Assembly: GCA_947631995.1 (NCBI GenBank)
Contig: CANRNT010000012.1
Span: forward strand, 1 to 49,681
Source: an uncultured Clostridia bacterium
Lineage (GTDB): Bacteria; Bacillota; Clostridia; Oscillospirales; Ruminococcaceae
Direction: 5' to 3'
DNA: 49,681 nucleotides
Shown: one piece after another, positions 45,101 to 49,681 of the stretch
Layout of the letters: the number at the start of each line of letters is the position of its first letter
Numbering within the stretch: the first letter of the stretch is position 1
Translations under genes and position numbers: made by a program
The notes under the pieces: model-generated
What the model saw: the letters and a program-made list of their open reading frames with translations, nothing else
What the model was told of the DNA's origin: nothing
The model's database searches: none

Positions 45101-47343
45101 TTCAGCTTATTTATCATTTTCTCTGTGACCGTTACTTTGAAAGTAACAACGTCGCCGCTGTCATTCTTCTCTATATCCGCCGTGATATCTTTGCCCACGT
45201 CAGCATATTCCGTCACGCTCCATTCATCACGCGAAACAGCCCATTGATACTGCGACAGCTCATATCCCTCCGGCAGAGTATCTATTATAGTAAGTACATC
45301 TCCGACCTTGATACACTCGTCAACTGATTTGAGACCGCTTATTTGCAGATCCCATGTAATAGGATTTGTGAGCGACGAGGTGTCAAGATTTGAATATCCT
45401 CCCGTATAGTCCTTTTTATTTACGGTGAATTTTGGCACTTTTGTATATTCGTCGCTGCCCGTCTCGCTGTCCGTCTCGCCCGTGAGCTTCAGCTCAAACG
45501 ACGCCTTGTTGTACACATACAACGACGGATCGGGGTCGGTAACAGGTACGCCGTTTTTGTCCACAGCCTGCGTCTGATACGTTACCGTTACCGTTGTTCC
45601 TCCGAAGCTTTCCAGAAATTCCTCAGAAAGCTCAAAGCTCAGCGTGCCGTTGCCGACCTCGCAGTACGGGTCTTGATCGACATCGTGCCATTGCCGTTCC
45701 TTGCACACCTCAGAATAAGGTTTCCCGTCTATCATTAAAGTGCTGAGATCGACATTATGCGTCAGATACTGTCCGTTCCAATTTTCAGGGCTTATCGTAC
45801 TGTCGCTTATCTTTAACGCTGCAACATCGGTATCAGGAATAGTTACAACAACGCTCCAGTCGTATCTGCCGTCCTTGAAGCCCAGAAGCTCCTTGTCTAT
45901 TTCTCCAACGGTCTCTCCCTTAATGGTCACGTTCGCTTCGGAATTATTCGTAGTATATGAGTCCTGAGTGAACTTCGGGAAAGTCGCCTTAGCATTATTG
46001 CTTATGTGCTTGTTGGAAGCAGACTCCATAAGCTCCTTTGATATCTTCGTCTGATATTTTAATGTATAAGAGCCGTTCTCAAAATTAAATTTTTCTCTCG
46101 GTATTTTATATGAACCGTCGCCGTTATCGGTTGCTCCCAGCTCTTTCATAGCCGCCTTGAACGATTCCCTGTCAATGCCGTTGCCGGGAGTGTCGGTAAC
46201 TGTAAATGTCTTTACATCGTCTGGTATTCCCTCGTCATTCAGCATATTCAGCGATACTGTAATAGTCCATTCAATAGTATCCTCAGTACCCTCAGCACCC
46301 TCAACGAGCTGACCCGATTTGCCTGCCGCGGGAAGATTGGCGCTGCCCCATACGCTGCTTTTTGATGAGATAGAATCATCATTTGCCTCTGCTTCTATCT
46401 TGTTCTCGGTATACTTGCCATTGTTTTCGGGAGCTATCTCGATCGAATATGTAACAACAGCCCTTTGCGAAGTGCTCAGATCCTCAGAAAACTCTATCGG
46501 TTCGCCTGCCGACTTATCACCTATTTCTTTCTCGATTCCGTCAGGATACTTAACCTTGACATTATGCAGAAGGTCATTGGCATAGAACTTGTCATCACCG
46601 TATTCAAATATATCGTTGAGCTTTACGTCGTACATATCCACCTTGTCAGACCATACTTCAACAGAGAAATCGGCATAATACTTTCCGTCCTCGTAATGAG
46701 TACCTGTCTGTGTTTTGGTCGTGGTCATCTTATTTGTCCAAGGCGTATATACGGTATGTATCGTTTTTTCAAAAAACTGAAGATCAAGGTTTCCTTCGGG
46801 ATTTTCCTCTGCCTCTTCAACGTCTATATTTGCGTAAAGAGTGCCTCTGCCCTTAAAGTCCTTTGTCTTATACCCCTTATCTTCAATAGTTATCCACATC
46901 TTCGTACCGTCATAGGTATATGAGATCTTACAGTCGTCGCCAACGTCTATCTCCTGCGGTGTAAGCTGCGTACCGAGCTTTATATTGCCAAGCTCATCGG
47001 AGAGGTCTATCTCAAATGTGACAGGGAACTCGCCGTTTACTATCTCCGTCTCAAATTCGCTTTTCAGATTCCAAGAAAACGTAAACCGCAGGTCCGAATT
47101 ATCATCGACATTCATTCCGTCATACATAGTCTCATAGCCGCCCGTCGCGGAATTCTTTATTTCCAGATCGTTAGGATGGAATTCAATGTACTTGTCTCCG
47201 TCCAAAGTATTTGAGCTATCATACGCGAAAGCTTGCAGCGACTGCGGCAAAGCGCAGCCTGCAAGAACTGCCAGCGCAACAACGCCCGAAAGCAATCTGC
47301 GGGCAAGCTTTTTCCTGAAATTATTAAACAACACAGCCATCAT
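42184..47343 (-). CDS. LPxTG-like surface adhesin with Cna_B/SpaA repeats
   Basis: This 1719-residue secreted protein has a signal peptide (1-40) and a long N-terminal part (about 45-975) of adhesion-type beta-sandwich domains. Three Cna_B domains follow (about 980-1300, e.g. GTKTWTDNNNKLGARP), then four SpaA-type domains, the last three near-identical 89-residue repeats. A Gly/Ser/Asn linker, the sorting motif APKTG (1687-1691), a membrane helix and the tail KRKRE end the protein. Domains of this type often form Lys-Asn isopeptide bonds. The motif lacks the usual Leu and Pro order. No sortase is in the window. The start at 47343 has AAAGGGGA upstream. It is most likely an adhesin or pilus-type protein for host or plant material. 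Confidence 0.93.
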   Translation of the reverse strand: MMAVLFNNFRKKLARRLLSGVVALAVLAGCALPQSLQAFAYDSSNTLDGDKYIEFHPNDLEIKNSATGGYETMYDGMNVDDNSDLRFTFSWNLKSEFETEIVNGEFPVTFEIDLSDELGNIKLGTQLTPQEIDVGDDCKISYTYDGTKMWITIEDKGYKTKDFKGRGTLYANIDVEEAEENPEGNLDLQFFEKTIHTVYTPWTNKMTTTKTQTGTHYEDGKYYADFSVEVWSDKVDMYDVKLNDIFEYGDDKFYANDLLHNVKVKYPDGIEKEIGDKSAGEPIEFSEDLSTSQRAVVTYSIEIAPENNGKYTENKIEAEANDDSISSKSSVWGSANLPAAGKSGQLVEGAEGTEDTIEWTITVSLNMLNDEGIPDDVKTFTVTDTPGNGIDRESFKAAMKELGATDNGDGSYKIPREKFNFENGSYTLKYQTKISKELMESASNKHISNNAKATFPKFTQDSYTTNNSEANVTIKGETVGEIDKELLGFKDGRYDWSVVVTIPDTDVAALKISDSTISPENWNGQYLTHNVDLSTLMIDGKPYSEVCKERQWHDVDQDPYCEVGNGTLSFELSEEFLESFGGTTVTVTYQTQAVDKNGVPVTDPDPSLYVYNKASFELKLTGETDSETGSDEYTKVPKFTVNKKDYTGGYSNLDTSSLTNPITWDLQISGLKSVDECIKVGDVLTIIDTLPEGYELSQYQWAVSRDEWSVTEYADVGKDITADIEKNDSGDVVTFKVTVTEKMINKLKTYSQNGKWYLWIIYSTGMKKDYDIEFSMKYYDPDKPYHDVENIADVYLGDEKIAKDVSAKHTLPVDDMGILDKSSIENYVDDGSGSERLAPKEEMVDGKMRSYVEYSVKINEKGLIIGGTDEDGNALLDELTAIDKMGYGLTFGGIISGIEEERVTVSKNRKIVQFRLENKKPYEITYKAYIDQADPGEKVTDADERFGNTVTLNGQPSVSSSRNTTLAASVYQALFTASADNDNKYITVKGTKIWKDTEGITLPERITLTLIKKDAKTGEPLPDGELTYVIGKEPDLDCDIYYTEENGDWQFTIPRLVTADTSGTYSYDVTEIAIDGYTVTYENNTDLSNAPENKEDTDDIVIMPVTITNTHTEEAPKTTEITVNKVWEDNNDKIGVRPQSVTVQLMQNGKAYGDTVELNADNGWSHTFKELPADAKYTVTETAVDNYNVKYSPLTEGKITVTNTIDYSKFTTSVSGTKTWTDNNNKLGARPAKLKITLLADGEIYKDKDINAAGGVWSYEFTDLPMYDSEGNEIVYTVKEETVAGYTSVQTGNNFENTVITSEVSVMKVDENGTPVVGAQLYILDGGKVIDSWKSDGNAHNVQLIPGKEYTLRETSAPSGYSKADDKTFTVNTDGTVTEVTMVDESITVVTKVKISKQDITTKEELAGAQLELYDSTGALVESWTSGKEPHYLDGVLKAGETYRLVEKTAPDGYTVAEDVTFVVNDDGKVQTVEMFDDTTKVKISKQDITTKEELAGAQLELYDSTGALVESWKSGKEPHYLEGVLKAGETYKLVEKTAPDGYTVAEDVTFVVNDDGKVQTVEMFDDTTKVKISKQDITTKEEIEGAQLELYDSKGALVESWTSGKEPHYLEGVLKAGETYKLVEKTAPDGYTVAEEVTFVVNDDGKVQTVVMFDERIKTDDNNVSGGGSNNDSGSGTSSGSGSNNAPKTGESADTLVIAVMMLLAYAVTDVIVKRKRE
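42373..43173 (-). repeat. three 267-bp tandem repeats in the adhesin gene
   Basis: Units at about 43173-42907, 42906-42640 and 42639-42373 encode 89 residues each (starting TKVKISKQDITTKEE, residues 1391, 1480 and 1569). They are almost identical in DNA, and the landmark GGTGGTGATATC recurs at exactly 267-bp steps (42604, 42871, 43138). Confidence 0.9.
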
Positions 47344-47512
47344 TCCCCTTTGATATTATATATTTATATATTTATTATTTTTAGCAAAATAACCAAATAT
47401 ATATACCTATTTATATAATAACATAGATAAAATGAATAGTCAACAGCAAAATAAATTTTAATAAATTTTGAACAAGATACGCTTTCAGTTTTTGTTCATA
47501 TTTTCACCGATA

Positions 47513-48199
47513 TTAATCTCCGTACGGTTTTCGCAGTTTTTCGATAGCTCTTTTTTCTATCCTTGAAACATAAGATCTGGATATTCCGAGCTTTTTCGCC
47601 ACCTCTCTCTGCGTAAGAGCCGCGCCGCCGCCCAGACCGTATCTCATAATGATTATCTGACGTTCCCGCGTATCGAGAAGCTCGTAGATATATTTGTGAA
47701 GCCGCTCGGAATTTATCTTTATGTCTACCTCCTCGGTGATGTCGGCGCTGTCAGCGAGAATGTCAGCCAGCGAAAGGGTGTTGCCGTCCTTGTCGGTGTC
47801 CAGAGCCTCGCCGAAGAATATCTCAGAGGAAGTCTTTCTCACAGACCTGAAATACATTAGTATCTCGTTCTCCACGCACCTGCTGCCATATGTTGCAAAC
47901 CTCGTTCCCTTTGTGTGGTCGAACGTTTTTACCGCCTTTATAAGTCCTATGGTGCCTATCGAGATAAGGTCGTCTATATCCGACGACTGCGCGTAATATT
48001 TTTTTATTATATGCGCCACCAGACGCAGATTGTGGCTTATCAGCTTATCTCTCGCCTGCTTATCCCCCCGCGACATAAGCTCAAAGCAGCGCAGCTCCTC
48101 CTTTGCGGAAAGCGGCTTCGGGAAAGCCCCCATATTATCAAAGTGAAGTGCGAACAACAGCAGATCCTTTGCAAAAAACTCTATCAGCGCGTCAAGCAT
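47513..48199 (-). CDS. sigK: sporulation sigma factor sigma-K
   Basis: This 228-residue protein matches SigK, the late mother-cell sigma factor. A pro-sequence-like N terminus (about 1-25) is followed by the landmark AFPKPLSAKEELRCFELMSRGD, region 2 (HNLRLVAHIIKKYY, DLISIGTIGLIKAVKTFD, RFATYGSRCVENEIL) and region 4 (DTRERQIIIMRYGLGG, LGISRSYVSRIEKRA). The gene is uninterrupted, unlike strains with a skin-type insertion. The ATG at 48199 has GGAGAG upstream. A longer frame to 48322 has no support. spoIVB at 22 kb belongs to the same activation path. Confidence 0.95.
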   Translation of the reverse strand: MLDALIEFFAKDLLLFALHFDNMGAFPKPLSAKEELRCFELMSRGDKQARDKLISHNLRLVAHIIKKYYAQSSDIDDLISIGTIGLIKAVKTFDHTKGTRFATYGSRCVENEILMYFRSVRKTSSEIFFGEALDTDKDGNTLSLADILADSADITEEVDIKINSERLHKYIYELLDTRERQIIIMRYGLGGGAALTQREVAKKLGISRSYVSRIEKRAIEKLRKPYGD

Positions 48200-48268
48200 G
48201 ATCCTCTCTCCCTTTTCTTTATGGTGTACTATTATTATATAAAAAGGACATATCTCGGAGAACCGCGC

Positions 48269-48297
48269 TTGCAATTTTCGCGCCGGTGTGATATAAT
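48269..48297 (+). promoter_or_regulatory. sigma-A-like promoter of trpS
   Basis: TTGCAA (48269-48274) and TATAAT (48292-48297) are 17 bp apart, about 45 bp upstream of the trpS ATG. Confidence 0.7.
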
Positions 48298-48342
48298 ACT
48301 GTATGTGACAAAAACAATTCACTCTTTATGGGAGGTATTTAT

Positions 48343-49407
48343 ATGAAAGATATATTACTTACGGGCGACAGACCGACAGGGCCGCTTCATCTGGGACACT
48401 ATGTAGGCTCGCTGAAAAACCGTGTCGCTCTGCAAAATACGGGGAAATATGAGCAGTATGTAATGATAGCGGACATTCAGGCGCTTACCGATAACGCCAA
48501 CGACCCGCAGAAGATACGCAACAACCTGCTCGAAGTAACGCTTGACTACCTCGCCGCAGGACTTCAGCCCGATAAGACCACTATGTTCATTCAGTCGCAT
48601 ATACCCGCGCTTTTCGAGCTGCCTATGTTCTATGCAAATCTCGTTACCATGTCACGACTGGAGCGCAACCCGACCGTCAAAAACGAGATAAAGCTGCGTG
48701 GATTTGAGAGAAATCTCCCCGTCGGCTTTATGACGTATCCGATAAGTCAGGCAGCCGATATAACAGCTTTCAAAGCAAAGTATGTTCCCGTCGGCGACGA
48801 CCAGCTGCCTATGCTGGAGCAGGCAAGAGAGATAGTCTCCGCGTTCAACAGAACATATAACTGCGATGTCCTCGTTGAGCCGCAAGCTATACTGCCCGAA
48901 AACAGCGAGTGTTCAAGGCTCGTCGGCACGGACGGCAACGCCAAAATGAGCAAGTCGCTCGGCAACTGTATATATCTGCGCGACGACGAAAAGACCGTCA
49001 AGCAGAAAATAATGTCGATGTATACCGACCCCGAGCATATAAACGTCAGCGACCCCGGCCATACCGAGGGCAATACCGTTTTTGCCTATCTTGACGCGTT
49101 CTCAACGCCCGAGAGCTTTTCGGCGTATACCACAGAATATGCGAATTTAGAGGAAATGAAAGAGCATTACCGCCGCGGCGGACTGGGCGATATGAAGTGC
49201 AAAAAGCTGCTCAACAGTATCATGCAGGATATTCTGAGACCCATTCGCGAGCGCCGCGAGGAGTACGCCAAGGATAAGGGGTACCTGCTGGATATGCTCG
49301 CACAGGGCGTGGATAAAGCGAACGAGCGCGCAACGCAAACGCTTGATGAAGTCCGCGCCGCGATCGGTGTTGACTATCTGAAAAACAGAGATTTCTTTTT
49401 AAAATAA
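48343..49407 (+). CDS. trpS: tryptophanyl-tRNA synthetase
   Basis: This 354-residue class I enzyme charges tRNA-Trp. The HIGH-type motif is PLHLGHYVGS near the N terminus, the KMSKS motif is exact (AKMSKSLGN, about residue 201), and the C-terminal anticodon-binding region is present. The ATG at 48343 has GGAGGT 6 bp upstream. The longer frame to 48328 is not needed. A good promoter lies upstream, and the short leader (about 40 bp) leaves no room for a T-box. It is divergent from sigK. Confidence 0.95.
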   Translation: MKDILLTGDRPTGPLHLGHYVGSLKNRVALQNTGKYEQYVMIADIQALTDNANDPQKIRNNLLEVTLDYLAAGLQPDKTTMFIQSHIPALFELPMFYANLVTMSRLERNPTVKNEIKLRGFERNLPVGFMTYPISQAADITAFKAKYVPVGDDQLPMLEQAREIVSAFNRTYNCDVLVEPQAILPENSECSRLVGTDGNAKMSKSLGNCIYLRDDEKTVKQKIMSMYTDPEHINVSDPGHTEGNTVFAYLDAFSTPESFSAYTTEYANLEEMKEHYRRGGLGDMKCKKLLNSIMQDILRPIRERREEYAKDKGYLLDMLAQGVDKANERATQTLDEVRAAIGVDYLKNRDFFLK

Positions 49408-49430
49408 GAAGTTAGATGTTAGAAGTAAGA

Positions 49431-49466
49431 AACGGTTCTACTCATTTGAGCAGAGCCGTTTTTTCT
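49431..49466 (+). terminator. terminator of trpS
   Basis: AACGGTTCT pairs with AGAGCCGTT (one G-U) with further pairing inside, followed by T6, about 25 bp past the trpS stop. Confidence 0.8.
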
Positions 49467-49681
49467 GCGGCTCAGATTTAGAAGCAAGAGGCAAGAAATT
49501 TGGACTTGTCCGTACTGCGAATTTCTGCAGTAAGTTTCAAATCAAATTCCTGCACTACTGACCTCTGTTGTTGCCAAAACAAAACCTATGCGTATTTCGC
49601 TATTTCGCCTGCCACACAAAGGTACAAAGTTCCGAGCGAAGAGGTCGCGGCTTTTCACCAAGGCTCTGCGCGTGGATGAGG
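49467..49681. other. window end, nothing recognised
   Basis: The last 215 bases contain no open frame that I can support and no RNA motif that I recognise. A next gene may begin beyond the window. Confidence 0.5.

Noticed and set aside
47513-48199. Possible skin-type element in sigK
   Set aside because: The sigK frame is continuous with all regions present; no recombinase or att site is seen.

Overview
The window looks like chromosome of a spore-forming, plant-fibre-degrading anaerobic Firmicute of the Oscillospiraceae, most like Ruminococcus. The evidence is a moderate GC content by eye, Thr/Ser/Pro-rich linkers on secreted proteins, a set of hemicellulose enzymes (CE4, CE2, GH26, GH95, GH36), a T-box leader, Gram-positive lipoproteins and an LPxTG-type surface protein, and scattered sporulation genes (spoVAC, spoIVB, yabP, yabQ, sigK). 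I saw no rRNA, tRNA, CRISPR array or insertion sequence. The species assignment is inference.

Layout. 1-4.3 kb: two secreted esterases (CE4, CE2), an HtrA-type membrane protease and a fatty-acid-type acyl carrier protein, all on the minus strand. 4.4-6.8 kb: aroE-aroK (shikimate pathway), then a YkgJ-like Cys-cluster protein and spoVAC. 6.8-10.9 kb: a GH95-GH26 operon with a good promoter. 11.0-12.1 kb: two small unknown genes, each with its own sigma-A-like promoter. 12.2-21.0 kb is the most unusual stretch. It holds an MBOAT O-acyltransferase, a DHHW/SGNH-like membrane protein, an FkbH-type HAD enzyme, a free acyl carrier protein, and a T-box-controlled gene fusing a TIM-barrel (isomerase/epimerase-like) domain to an AMP-forming acyl-CoA synthetase. 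Together they resemble a Dlt-like machine that loads a small acyl group (glyceryl would fit FkbH) on a carrier protein and passes it to a surface polymer.

21-26.7 kb: a 4-TM protein, spoIVB, a cyclophilin, and three unknown genes, one of them a tail-anchored protein with a J-domain-like N terminus. 26.7-28.5 kb: a clearly AT-rich insert with a secreted C39/papain-like peptidase and a small lipoprotein, preceded by a perfect inverted repeat. 28.5-32.1 kb: HAD phosphatase, YitT-type membrane protein, DUF1846 protein, and a small orphan gene bracketed by two 67-bp direct repeats. 32.5-36.3 kb: an AraC regulator, then the division/sporulation cluster yabP-yabQ-divIC-S1 protein-DUF4321-lipoprotein. 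36.4-42.1 kb: a GH36 alpha-galactosidase with a LacI/CcpA-like operator, and a ribbon-helix-helix regulator translationally coupled to clpB, with a direct-repeat operator candidate over its promoter. 42.2-47.3 kb: a 1719-residue Cna/SpaA-repeat adhesin. 47.5-49.4 kb: uninterrupted sigK and divergent trpS. From 49.47 kb to the end I recognise nothing.

Many start codons were moved from the longest reading frame to the one with a ribosome binding site; each entry says why. All promoter, operator and terminator calls come from reading the sequence by eye.
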